A stretch of DNA of 25,122 nt, taken from assembly GCA_035297265.1 (NCBI GenBank), contig DATGZH010000002.1, positions 1 through 25,122 of the forward strand. Reading direction: 5' to 3'. This stretch comes from DATGZH01 sp035297265. GTDB taxonomy: Bacteria > Actinomycetota > Acidimicrobiia > Acidimicrobiales > RAAP-2. The notes under the pieces were generated by a model, which did not search any database, had not been told where the DNA came from, and was given only the letters and a program-made list of their open reading frames with translations. Both the position numbers and the translations under genes were made by a program. Shown here one piece after another: positions 14,032 through 21,289 of this stretch. How positions within the stretch are numbered: position 1 is the first letter of the stretch; each line of letters starts with the position of its first letter.

Positions 14032-14575
14032 CGCCCACCGCCCCGAGTACGAGGCCGACGACCTCGTCGAGGGTCCGAGCCTCGAGCACGCGGGCCCGGT
14101 GGTGTGGGCGAAGGAACCCCTCGGCCACTGCGTGGTCGAAGAACGAGAGCAGCTGGTCGAAGTAGCCCGACCGGTTGAACACGGCGGTCGGTTTGTCGTG
14201 CAGGCCGAGGAGCGACCAGGTCACGATCTCGGCGAACTCGTCGAGCGTGCCGAGGCCACCGGGCAGCGCCACGAAGCCGTCGGACAGCTCGGCCATGAGG
14301 GCCTTGCGCTCGTGCATCGAGCCCACGACGACGAGCTCGGAGAGTCCGGGGTGGGCCACCTCCCGGCCGACGAGGTGCTCGGGGATCACGCCGACCACCT
14401 CGCCGCCGGCGGCGAGGGCCGTGTCGGCGAGCACCCCCATGGTCCCGACGTGGGCACCGCCGTAGACGATGCGCACGCCGCGCTCGACGAGCAGCCGGGC
14501 GACCTCCTCCGCCTCCGCCGCGTACCGCTGGTCGATCCCCGGGCTCGAGCCGCAGAACACCCCGATCGCCGGCAC
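13994..14575 (-). CDS. LOG-family protein (TIGR00730; nucleoside 5'-monophosphate phosphoribohydrolase type)
   Basis: A 193-residue Rossmann-fold protein of the 'lysine decarboxylase' misnamed family. The hallmark PGGLGTLDE is at 105-113 and the partner Arg90-Lys91 in SMHERKALM. The N-terminal IGVFCGSSPG and YGGAHVGTMG are typical. Members release the base from AMP or cytokinin riboside monophosphates; the physiological role in bacteria that do not signal with cytokinin is uncertain. The C-terminal 13 codons are read antisense to the end of the alpha/beta hydrolase gene. The GTG start is set by a leaderless promoter 6 bases upstream. Confidence 0.93.
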   Translation of the reverse strand: MPAIGVFCGSSPGIDQRYAAEAEEVARLLVERGVRIVYGGAHVGTMGVLADTALAAGGEVVGVIPEHLVGREVAHPGLSELVVVGSMHERKALMAELSDGFVALPGGLGTLDEFAEIVTWSLLGLHDKPTAVFNRSGYFDQLLSFFDHAVAEGFLRPHHRARVLEARTLDEVVGLVLGAVGVNRRGDGRGTPR

Positions 14576-14581
14576 AGGCGG

Positions 14582-14587
14582 ACTCTA
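14582..14587 (-). promoter_or_regulatory. -10 element for leaderless LOG-family gene
   Basis: On the minus strand TAGAGT (14587 to 14582) is followed by 6 bases and the GTG at 14575. There is no Shine-Dalgarno sequence. It lies in the 18-base gap after the lipoprotein hydrolase stop. Confidence 0.55.
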
Positions 14588-14593
14588 CGGGGG

Positions 14594-16069
14594 TCAGGGA
14601 CAGGTCGTCCCCGGCGACGGGACCCGGCCGTCCACCAGGTAGGCGGTGACGAGGTCCTGCATGCACGGGTCGTCGGTGCCGTTCAGGAGCCACGTGTGGC
14701 CGACGCCCTCCCAGGTGACGAGGCGGGCCGAGCCGAGCGCCCGCGCCAGTTGGACCGCGGCCACGTGCGGCGTATTCGGGTCGACGGTGTTGCCGATCAC
14801 GAGCGCCGGGGTGGGTGGGCCGTGGACCGCGGTGACCGGTGACGCGCCCCGTGGCCAGGCCACGCAGCCGGCCAGGTCGTTGCTCACCGCCTCGGCGCCG
14901 AGCGGCGGGAAGCGGGCGGCCAACCGGGCGGCGAGCGTGCCGGCGGCCACGGGGCCGAGATGGCGGGGGGCGTCCTGGCAGGTGATGGCCCACTGGGCCG
15001 CGGCGAGCGGGGCACCGTCGATGTCCTCCTCGAACGAGGCCGCCACCTTGGCGAGCGGGCCGCCGTGGCCCCGGGCCGCCGCGGCCACCGCGGCCGGGAA
15101 GGCCGGCGTGTACCGGGGGACGCTCAGGTAGAGGAGGGTGGCGGTCTCGAGGTCGCCGAGCGTGACCGGCGTCGCGTCGCCGCCGCCCGGCGCGGGGAGG
15201 GGGGCCTTGGCCAGGCGGGCCAGGAGCCCGTCATAGAGGGCCTTCGGGTCCGGGCGAAGCGGGCAGGTCGGGTCGGCCCCGCAGGTCGTGAAGAAGTGGC
15301 TCAGCGCCGCGTCGATCTCCGGCGCCTCCTCGGTGGCCTGCACACTGAGTGACTGCAGCGGGTCGACCGCGCCGTCAAGCACCATCGCCCCGACGTGGGA
15401 CCCGAACATCGTGGCGTAGACCGCGCCGAGCTCGGTCCCGTAGGAGAGGCCGTAGTAGTCGAGGCGGTCGACGCCGAGTGCCTGCCGGATGCGGTCGAGA
15501 TCGCGAGCCGTGTCGACGGTGCCGACCGTGCGGGTCAGCGGGTCGTCGGCCAGGCACCGACCGGCCAGCCGGGTGAACACGGCGGTGCCGGGCAGTGGGG
15601 AGCCGGTTCGATCGGGGGCCGGCGCCACGGCGGCCACTGCACCGGGACCTGGGCCACAGCGCAGCTGACCGCTCTGACCGGTGCCCCGCACGTCGAAGGA
15701 CACGAGGTCGAAGTCCTGCTGGACGGCGGGCGGGACGAGGGCCACGAACAGCGGGAAGATCTGCACGCCACTCTCCCCCGGACCACCGGGGTTGAAGATG
15801 AGCACCCCCTTCTTGGCCGACGGATCCGTGGCGAGATGGCGGATGACCTCGATCGAGAGCACGCCGTGCCCGGGATGGCGGTAGTCGACGGGTACCTCGA
15901 CCGAGGCGCACTGGTCACCGCCGGCGCCCGGGCACGGGACCCAGGACAAGGTCGGTGACGTGGCGGAAGCCGGAACATCGCTCGACGAGGCCACCGCGGT
16001 GCAGCCGGCGAGAAAGGTCACGCTGACCAGGACACTCGTGGCGCAGCGGGCGCGCCGTCGAACAGGCAC
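14594..16069 (-). CDS. Lipoprotein alpha/beta hydrolase with TAP-like C-terminal domain
   Basis: An exported serine hydrolase of the tripeptidyl-aminopeptidase/mycobacterial CaeA (Hip1) type. From the GTG at 16069 the protein is 491 residues and begins with a lipoprotein signal: MPVRRRARC, a hydrophobic core and the lipobox LAGC with Cys23. It would therefore be anchored to the outer face of the membrane. The catalytic residues are Ser209 in GLSYG, Asp430 in NTVDPNTP and His458 in GVGHTW. The oxyanion segment is FNPGGPGESG. The C-terminal TAP-like domain has the usual cysteines (ITCQDAP, GCVAWP, and the final TTCP). The GTG at 16099 would add ten residues overlapping larC. The chosen start leaves one base after the larC stop, so larB-larC-hydrolase reads as one run, although the hydrolase has no evident cofactor role. 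Confidence 0.9.
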   Translation of the reverse strand: MPVRRRARCATSVLVSVTFLAGCTAVASSSDVPASATSPTLSWVPCPGAGGDQCASVEVPVDYRHPGHGVLSIEVIRHLATDPSAKKGVLIFNPGGPGESGVQIFPLFVALVPPAVQQDFDLVSFDVRGTGQSGQLRCGPGPGAVAAVAPAPDRTGSPLPGTAVFTRLAGRCLADDPLTRTVGTVDTARDLDRIRQALGVDRLDYYGLSYGTELGAVYATMFGSHVGAMVLDGAVDPLQSLSVQATEEAPEIDAALSHFFTTCGADPTCPLRPDPKALYDGLLARLAKAPLPAPGGGDATPVTLGDLETATLLYLSVPRYTPAFPAAVAAAARGHGGPLAKVAASFEEDIDGAPLAAAQWAITCQDAPRHLGPVAAGTLAARLAARFPPLGAEAVSNDLAGCVAWPRGASPVTAVHGPPTPALVIGNTVDPNTPHVAAVQLARALGSARLVTWEGVGHTWLLNGTDDPCMQDLVTAYLVDGRVPSPGTTCP

Positions 16070-16070
16070 G

Positions 16071-17324
16071 TCAGGCCGGTTCGGGATCCTCGGTGTCACC
16101 GGGGCCCTCCGGGGACGACGCGCCGGAACGGCGCCACGCCTCTTCGGCCAACGAGGCCACCTCGTGCAACGGGCGCCCGGTGCGGTTGGAGGTCCGGGCG
16201 ACGTCGTCGAACTCGGGCTTCGTCCGATGCGGCCCCACCTTCATCCGCACCGTCTCGCCGTCCACGTCGACCGCGTCCATCGAGCGCGAGGTCGGCCAAC
16301 GCTCGGCGGCGACGGCGCGGACACCGAACGTCCCGGTCGTCGTCTGGAAGACCTGGCGCAGCGGAGCCACGGCGACCGGGTCACAAAGAGCGTGGACGAT
16401 GTGACCCGGGCGGCCCTTCTTCATGACCACCGGGGTGACCCAGGCGTCGAGGGCGCCGGCTTCCAGCAGGGTGGCGACGGCGTGCGCCAGCTGCTCGCCC
16501 GTGGCGTCGTCCAGGTTGGCCTCGAGCACGACGACCGGCTGGCCACCGTCGCCGGCCGACCGGGCCTGCGCCGCGCCAACCACGACCTGCGTGCAGTTGG
16601 GCAGGTCGGCCAGGTCGTGGTGACCGGCGCCGAAGCCGGTCGAGCGAACCTCCATCGGGGGCAGCGGGCCGAACGAGGTGGCGAGACCGGCGAGGATGGC
16701 GGCCCCGGTGGGCGTGGTCAGTTCGACGGTCGTCTGCCGCCCGTAGGTGGGGACGCCTTCGAGCAGCCGGACGACGGCCGGCGAGGGGTTGGGCAGCAGG
16801 CCGTGCGCGCTGCGCACGGTGCCGGTCCCGGTGGCCACGGCCGAGGCCGTCACCTCGTCCACGTCGAGCACCTCGAGCGCGGCCGCCGTGCCCACGATGT
16901 CGACGATGGCATCGTGCCCGCCGACCTCGTGGAAGTGCACCTGCTGGGCCGACCGGCGATGGAGCCGGGCCTCCACCTCTGCGAGGGCCCCGAAGACGGC
17001 GAGGGCCCGCGAGGTCACGCGCTCGGGCAGACGGGCCTCCGAGAGCAGTCCGACGATGTGGGCGTGCGTGCGCACCACCACATCGTCGGCCCCGGTGACG
17101 ACCACCCGGGTGCAGTCGATGCCGCCGCGGAGGACGTGCTCCACCCGCAGTCGCCAGCCACCGAAGGGGATCCGTCGCAGCAGCGCCACGACCTCGTCCA
17201 CGTCGGCCCCGGCGTCGACCAGGCTGCCGAGGGCCATGTCGCCGGCGATGCCGGAGAAGCAGTGGAACCAGGCGACGGTGGTCCGGCCGTTCCTGGGAAC
17301 CCCATCCGGGGTGGACGGGCTCAC
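16071..17324 (-). CDS. larC: LarC, nickel insertase of the nickel-pincer nucleotide cofactor
   Basis: LarC inserts nickel into the bisthiocarboxylated nucleotide made by LarB and LarE, a CTP-dependent cyclometallation, giving the NPN cofactor of lactate racemase-type enzymes. The family start WFHCFSGIAGDMALGSL is at 19-35, and QQVHFHEVGGHDAIVDIVG, AHGLLPNPSPAVVRLL and ELTTPTGAAIL follow. The C-terminal domain is recognised by EANLDDATGEQLAHAV and DAWVTPVVMKKGRPGHIV. All 417 codons are in one frame, unlike Lactobacillus plantarum larC, which needs a ribosomal frameshift between two ORFs. The acidic C-terminal tail (EGPGDTEDPEPA) is unusual but unremarkable. The GTG start overlaps the larB stop by 4 bases (GTGA), implying coupling. 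Confidence 0.93.
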   Translation of the reverse strand: MSPSTPDGVPRNGRTTVAWFHCFSGIAGDMALGSLVDAGADVDEVVALLRRIPFGGWRLRVEHVLRGGIDCTRVVVTGADDVVVRTHAHIVGLLSEARLPERVTSRALAVFGALAEVEARLHRRSAQQVHFHEVGGHDAIVDIVGTAAALEVLDVDEVTASAVATGTGTVRSAHGLLPNPSPAVVRLLEGVPTYGRQTTVELTTPTGAAILAGLATSFGPLPPMEVRSTGFGAGHHDLADLPNCTQVVVGAAQARSAGDGGQPVVVLEANLDDATGEQLAHAVATLLEAGALDAWVTPVVMKKGRPGHIVHALCDPVAVAPLRQVFQTTTGTFGVRAVAAERWPTSRSMDAVDVDGETVRMKVGPHRTKPEFDDVARTSNRTGRPLHEVASLAEEAWRRSGASSPEGPGDTEDPEPA

Positions 17325-18082
17325 GGGAGGAGCCGGGCCACGGCGCAGGCTGCGCCGAAGCCGTTGTCGATGCCGACCACGGTGACTCCGGCGGCGCAGG
17401 ACGAGAGCATGGCGAGGAGCGCGGTCACCCCCTCGAAGGCCGAGCCGTAGCCGACGCTCGTCGGCACCGCCACGACGGGCGCAGGCGTGAGGCCGCCGAC
17501 GACGGTGGCGAGCGCGCCCTCCATGCCGGCCACCACCACGATGGCGTCGGCCTGGGCCAGCTCGTCGCCGACGGAGAGGAGCCGGTGCACCCCGGCCGCC
17601 CCGCAGTCGGCCAGCACGTGCGGCGGCAGTCCGAGGGCGTCGAGCACGGCGGCACACTCTTCGGCCACCGGGAGGTCGGCGGTGCCCGCGCTGATGACCA
17701 CCACCCGCCCGGCTCGCCGGGGAGCCGGGCGCCAGATCACCGTGGCCAGCTCGCCGGGCTGGACCACCCGGCCGCCCTCTTCGCCCAGTTCGGCGGCCGC
17801 GGCGAGCGCCGCCGTCACCTGCTCGGGCCGGGCCCTGGTGAGGAGTACCGGCCCGCCGCCGCCCGAGAGGAGCTCCACCACGATGGCGGCGCACTGCTCA
17901 GCGGTCTTGCCGGGGCCGTAGACGGCCTCGGGCAGGCCCTGCCGCAGGAGGCGGTGGTGGTCCACCCGCGCGAAGCCGATGTCGGCGAACGGCAGCCGCC
18001 GGAGCTGGCGGAGGGCGTCGTCAGGCGGGCACGTCCCCGAGGCGACGTCGTCCAGCAGCTGGCGGAGTGCGGGCTCGTCCAT
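17321..18082 (-). CDS. larB: LarB, pyridinium-3,5-biscarboxylic acid mononucleotide synthase
   Basis: LarB carboxylates nicotinic acid adenine dinucleotide at C5 and hydrolyses the phosphoanhydride, releasing AMP, as the first step of NPN cofactor synthesis. The protein is 253 residues. The N-terminal half contains FADIGFARVDHHRLLRQGLP and EAVYGPGKTAEQ, typical of the family. The C-terminal half is an AIR-carboxylase (PurE)-like domain with VVISAGTADLPVAEE, VVVAGMEGALATVVGGL and TSVGYGSAFEGV. The motif SSCAAGVTVVGIDNGFGA carries Cys229, equivalent to the cysteine that attacks the pyridinium ring. The ATG at 18082 follows a -10-like GATAGT by 7 bases, so the gene is probably leaderless. It is divergent from pheA across 23 bp. 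Confidence 0.93.
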   Translation of the reverse strand: MDEPALRQLLDDVASGTCPPDDALRQLRRLPFADIGFARVDHHRLLRQGLPEAVYGPGKTAEQCAAIVVELLSGGGGPVLLTRARPEQVTAALAAAAELGEEGGRVVQPGELATVIWRPAPRRAGRVVVISAGTADLPVAEECAAVLDALGLPPHVLADCGAAGVHRLLSVGDELAQADAIVVVAGMEGALATVVGGLTPAPVVAVPTSVGYGSAFEGVTALLAMLSSCAAGVTVVGIDNGFGAACAVARLLP

Positions 18083-18089
18083 GAGGGTC

Positions 18090-18097
18090 ACTATCCT
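18090..18097. promoter_or_regulatory. Overlapping divergent -10 elements for larB and pheA
   Basis: Plus-strand TATCCT (18092-18097) lies 8 bases before the pheA GTG. Minus-strand GATAGT (18095-18090) lies 7 bases before the larB ATG. The hexamers share four base pairs, so RNA polymerase should not be able to open both at once. The entire gap between the two coding regions is 23 bp. Confidence 0.55.
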
Positions 18098-18105
18098 GCC
18101 CCGAT

Positions 18106-19041
18106 GTGACCCCTCCTGTGGCAACGGTGGCCTATTTCGGCCCGGCGGGGACCTTCACCGAGGAGGCCCTTCTCACCCAGCCGGACTACGCCGCGGCGGT
18201 CGTCGAGCCTCGCGGCACGATCACCGACGTCCTCGACGCCGTCGTGCGCAAGGAGGTCGATCTCGGCTTCGTGCCGATGGAGAACGCCATCGAGGGCACG
18301 GTCAACGCCACGCTCGACGCCCTCGTCTTCGACTACGACCTCATGATCCAGCGGGAGGTGGTCCTGGACGTCCACCTCCACCTGCTCGCCCCGGCCGGCA
18401 CCCGGCTCCAGGAGATCCGGCGGGTCCTGTCGTTCCCGGTGGCCCTCGCCCAGTGCCAGAAGTGGCTGGCCGAGCACCTGCCGGGCGTCGAGCAGCAGGC
18501 GGCCAATTCGACGGCGGACGCCGCCCGTCAGCTGGGGGAGCACCCCGAGCCCGGGGCGGCGGCCATCGCCCCCCGGACCGCCGCACGGCTGTACGGCCTA
18601 TCGGTTCTCGTCGAGGACGTCGAAGACCATCCCGAGAACCAGACCCGCTTCGTGGCCGTGGCTGCGTCCGGCGTGCCGCGGCCCACCGGGCACGACCGCA
18701 CGAGCATCGTCTGCTTCCAGCGCGACGACCGACCCGGGAGCCTGCACGGCATCCTCGGACAGTTCGCGGCGCGCAACATCAACCTCACCAAGTTGGAGTC
18801 GCGCCCGACCAAACGAGGCCTGGGCGACTACTGCTTCGTCATCGACCTCGACGGCCACCTCGACGACGAGGTGGTGGCCGACTGTCTCCGCGATCTTCAC
18901 GCCAGCCTGGCCGGGGTGAAGTTCCTCGGCTCCTACCCTGCGGCGGGCGCCCACGGGCCGACGCGGCGACGCGAAGCCGACGACGCCTGGCGGGCCGCCG
19001 ACGCCTGGCTCGACGATCTTCGGTCTCAGATGGAGTCGTAG
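18106..19041 (+). CDS. pheA: Prephenate dehydratase (monofunctional, with ACT domain)
   Basis: PheA converts prephenate to phenylpyruvate in phenylalanine synthesis. The protein is 311 residues without a chorismate mutase domain. The catalytic domain begins VAYFGPAGTFTEEALL and contains FVPMENAIEGTVNATLDAL. The catalytic TRF motif is at 180-182 (ENQTRFVAV). The ACT domain follows from about 198, with GSLHGIL (211-217) and ESRP (231-234), the phenylalanine-binding signatures that give feedback control. The C-terminus (RRREADDAWRAADAWL) is an extra helix. The ATG two bases upstream of the GTG start is immediately followed by a stop in its own frame, so GTG is chosen, and the -10 spacing supports leaderless translation. 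Confidence 0.96.
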   Translation: MTPPVATVAYFGPAGTFTEEALLTQPDYAAAVVEPRGTITDVLDAVVRKEVDLGFVPMENAIEGTVNATLDALVFDYDLMIQREVVLDVHLHLLAPAGTRLQEIRRVLSFPVALAQCQKWLAEHLPGVEQQAANSTADAARQLGEHPEPGAAAIAPRTAARLYGLSVLVEDVEDHPENQTRFVAVAASGVPRPTGHDRTSIVCFQRDDRPGSLHGILGQFAARNINLTKLESRPTKRGLGDYCFVIDLDGHLDDEVVADCLRDLHASLAGVKFLGSYPAAGAHGPTRRREADDAWRAADAWLDDLRSQMES

Positions 19042-19056
19042 CCGGCAGCGGATGAC

Positions 19057-19062
19057 TACCCT
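19057..19062 (+). promoter_or_regulatory. Possible -10 for tRNA-Ser
   Basis: TACCCT ends 26 bases before the mature tRNA, leaving a short 5' leader for RNase P. No convincing -35 is visible. Confidence 0.3.
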
Positions 19063-19073
19063 GGCCGAAGCGC

Positions 19074-19085
19074 CGCTGGCCAGCG
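19074..19085. repeat. 12-bp perfect palindrome before tRNA-Ser
   Basis: cgctggccagcg is a perfect palindrome ending 3 bases before the first base of the tRNA. In the RNA it would sit in the 5' leader removed by RNase P. It could be a protein site or chance in GC-rich DNA. Confidence 0.4.
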
Positions 19086-19088
19086 CTA

Positions 19089-19173
19089 GGAGGGATGGCA
19101 GAGCGGACGAATGCGCGGCTCTTGAAAAGCCGTGGGACTCCGGTTCCCGTGGGTTCGAATCCCACTCCCTCCG
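19089..19173 (+). tRNA. tRNA-Ser (anticodon TGA)
   Basis: An 85-base class II tRNA. The acceptor stem GGAGGGA (19089-19095) pairs with TCCCTCC (19166-19172), with discriminator G at 19173. The anticodon arm has stem cggct/agccg-type pairing around a loop reading CTTGAAA, giving anticodon TGA. A long variable arm precedes the T arm GTGGG-TTCGAAT-CCCAC. The long variable arm and the G discriminator both support serine. CCA is not encoded. It lies at the border between typical GC-rich chromosome and a less GC-rich stretch, so it may be an integration site. Confidence 0.97.
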
Positions 19174-19434
19174 CAGCTCAGAGGGGGTTTGTTCTGGCGG
19201 AGCATCCTGAGGCTGGATGGTCTCTTGTCCATAATTTGTTCGCATCGGGGGCCGGTGAAACGCAGTTTCGCGGCTCGGGGCTGAGGGTGCCTGGGCTGTC
19301 CAGCCAGGCACCCAGAGGCTCCCCCGGCGCGGAAGGAGCCGGTGCGCGACCGGTCGCTCTCACCGGTCCTGCCCGCTAACGGATACCCGATGATCGATAG
19401 TGGCCTCGTCTTCAGCCCCTGTCCGGGTCAGCGG
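19174..19434. other. Non-coding stretch after tRNA-Ser, with a 10-bp inverted repeat
   Basis: I see no convincing gene here. The one clear structure is an inverted repeat, gggtgcctgg at 19285-19294 and ccaggcaccc at 19304-19313, with a 9-base centre. It can form a strong hairpin and might be a terminator (no T-run follows) or the edge of an inserted element. No copy of the tRNA 3' end was noticed here. Confidence 0.5.
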
Positions 19435-19691
19435 GGTTGGTTCGGTCCGCGGGGACTCGCGTTGATCGTGTTCGCGGTGATCATCGAAGATGCCCATCTC
19501 CCGCACTCAGCCGACATCGCCACCGTGACCTACCTCACGGTCGGCCTGTCCATGCTCGTTCATGGCTCTCGGCCTCACCGCTAGTGAATCGCTATGTCAG
19601 TTGGTTCAAGACAGCTTCAGACAAGAGTCCGCCCGTCATGGAGACAAAACCTTCCCACGAATATCGACCGCGGTTGCTGGCTCGATTCTGA
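19435..19691 (+). pseudogene. Frameshifted C-terminal remnant of a CPA1-type Na+/H+ antiporter
   Basis: From 19435 the frame reads GWFGPRGLALIVFAVIIEDA and then TYLTVGLSMLVHG, the conserved last transmembrane part of NhaP/CPA1 cation-proton antiporters. At about 19565 one base is missing from the Gly codon. The reading continues in another frame as LSASPLVNRYVSWFKTAS and ends with PPVMETKPSHEYRPR before a TGA at 19691, again matching the family's C-terminal tail. The first 80% or so of the protein is absent upstream. It is therefore a decayed gene with a truncation and a frameshift. The 116 bases from here to the ClC stop hold nothing I recognise. Confidence 0.75.
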
Positions 19692-19807
19692 AAATCGAAG
19701 AGGCTCTCGCAGCCTGTATGGCAGGTGGACGCGTCTTCGGGTCCGACAGTCACCCACCTGGACTGGCAGAACGTCGTCTACCTGTGGATTAGTGACCGGC
19801 CTCGGGG

Positions 19808-21202
19808 TCATGCCGCTGGCTGCGCCCTCTCAGACGCGGGTGCTGGAGAGGTCGCAACCGTCATCGTCGGTGTAAGTGAGGGGGCTGGCGGCCTCAACCA
19901 CCGTTCGAGCCATGCTGACGCAACGAATGACACAGCAACGGCGAGGATCACCACGGAGACTACTTCGAAGGCGTCGGATTGTATGAAGACCAGCGTCAGA
20001 AGCACCGACGATAGCGGCAGACCACCCATCGACACGACGGACATCGCTCCCATACCCATAGCCACCGAGTCCACCAGAGGCAGACCGGGCAAGTGGGAGA
20101 AGGCCATCCCGATTGTGGCGCCGATGAATAGGCCGGGAAAGACCGGGCCACCTTTGAACCCGCCCATTGATGCGCTGTAAGCGAGCCCCTTGCAGACGAC
20201 GAGCAACAGCAGGGCTCCCACAGACCAGGTCGCAGCATGTTGGACCAGCGGGGCGAGACCCGATTGACCGGAGAAGAGGACGAAATGGGAACTCTTTCCC
20301 GTCTCCTCTGCGAAGAGCACGGCCAGACCGCCGATAATCAAGCCGAGTACCGGCGTCACGAGCATCTTGTGGCGTGCAACGAAGGGTTGAATCTGAAGGG
20401 CCATACGACGGAGGGCTGTGCCGATGACCGCTGCCACCAGACCGATCACGATGCTCCAGGCGAACTGACTCCCGGTCGGAAAGCCGATCTTTGGGAGACC
20501 CGGCACACCGAACGACGTCACCCCCGTTGCCGTCGCATCACTGAGGGCCACAAAGACAAGGGCACCGACACCCGACGCCACGAGCCCCGGCAGCAGGATC
20601 ACGCTGATGAGACCGCCACCGATCCCCGCCGCCTCCAACAACAAGAAGGCACCGACAAGCGGTGATCCAAGCAGGCTCGAGATGGCCGCAAAGCTTCCGG
20701 CGGCCCCGATTACTGTGACGGCCTGCTTTGGTGCATCCTTCTTGATGAGGTGCACGATCAGCACGGCGAGGATCATGCCGATTACGACCAGCGGCATCTC
20801 CGGTCCCAAGACACCGCCCAAGATGAGCGTCGCCAGCGACGCCACAACGACGCTTGGCAAATCCTTCGGCCCGAAGCTGCCCCCCATCGCGAAGCCGTCA
20901 GCGGGATTATGGCCTCCCGAACCCGGTAGGTAGCGCAGCGTCGCGCCGACGATCAGGCCGCACAGCGTCAATATAGGAAGCGGCCACCACACGGGCGCAC
21001 CGCGAAAGCCGAGCTCGTTCGGTAGCGTAGTGAAGAAGTACTTCTGGCCTTGGGCGACTGCCTTCAAGTAATAGAAGGCCACAACCGCCACCGGGATGCC
21101 CGCCAGAGCGCCCATGACCAAGAGCGCGACGTATTGCTTGCTCTTGACGAGTTCCAACGGGGTGGGGGGACTCTTTGTAGGCGGCGTCGCTTCGTCAGGC
21201 AC
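19808..21202 (-). CDS. ClC-family chloride channel/transporter
   Basis: A 464-residue polytopic membrane protein with about ten or more hydrophobic segments. ClC filter motifs are recognisable but altered. GSGIP appears as GSGGHNP (94-100, Ser95 kept), G(K/R)EGP as GPEMP (133-137, gating Glu135 kept), and GxFxP as GGFKGGPVFPG (347-357). In the segment aligning with E. coli ClC-ec1 FIIEEM, this protein has LLLEAA, so the internal proton glutamate (Glu203) may be Ala191. If the alignment is right, this would favour a passive channel over a Cl-/H+ exchanger. GTG start with an agaggag Shine-Dalgarno sequence. The C-terminus is Pro/Ala/Thr-rich with no CBS domain. It lies 87 bases downstream of the glucose dehydrogenase-like gene on the same strand. 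Confidence 0.88.
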   Translation of the reverse strand: MPDEATPPTKSPPTPLELVKSKQYVALLVMGALAGIPVAVVAFYYLKAVAQGQKYFFTTLPNELGFRGAPVWWPLPILTLCGLIVGATLRYLPGSGGHNPADGFAMGGSFGPKDLPSVVVASLATLILGGVLGPEMPLVVIGMILAVLIVHLIKKDAPKQAVTVIGAAGSFAAISSLLGSPLVGAFLLLEAAGIGGGLISVILLPGLVASGVGALVFVALSDATATGVTSFGVPGLPKIGFPTGSQFAWSIVIGLVAAVIGTALRRMALQIQPFVARHKMLVTPVLGLIIGGLAVLFAEETGKSSHFVLFSGQSGLAPLVQHAATWSVGALLLLVVCKGLAYSASMGGFKGGPVFPGLFIGATIGMAFSHLPGLPLVDSVAMGMGAMSVVSMGGLPLSSVLLTLVFIQSDAFEVVSVVILAVAVSFVASAWLERWLRPPAPSLTPTMTVATSPAPASERAQPAA

Positions 21203-21289
21203 TCTCGACTCCTCTGATCTTGACGGGTCGGAGGTTAGGGTCGGGCGCAGGCAAAGGCTGCCGCCGTTGCAGAACGTGCCAAGTCGGAA

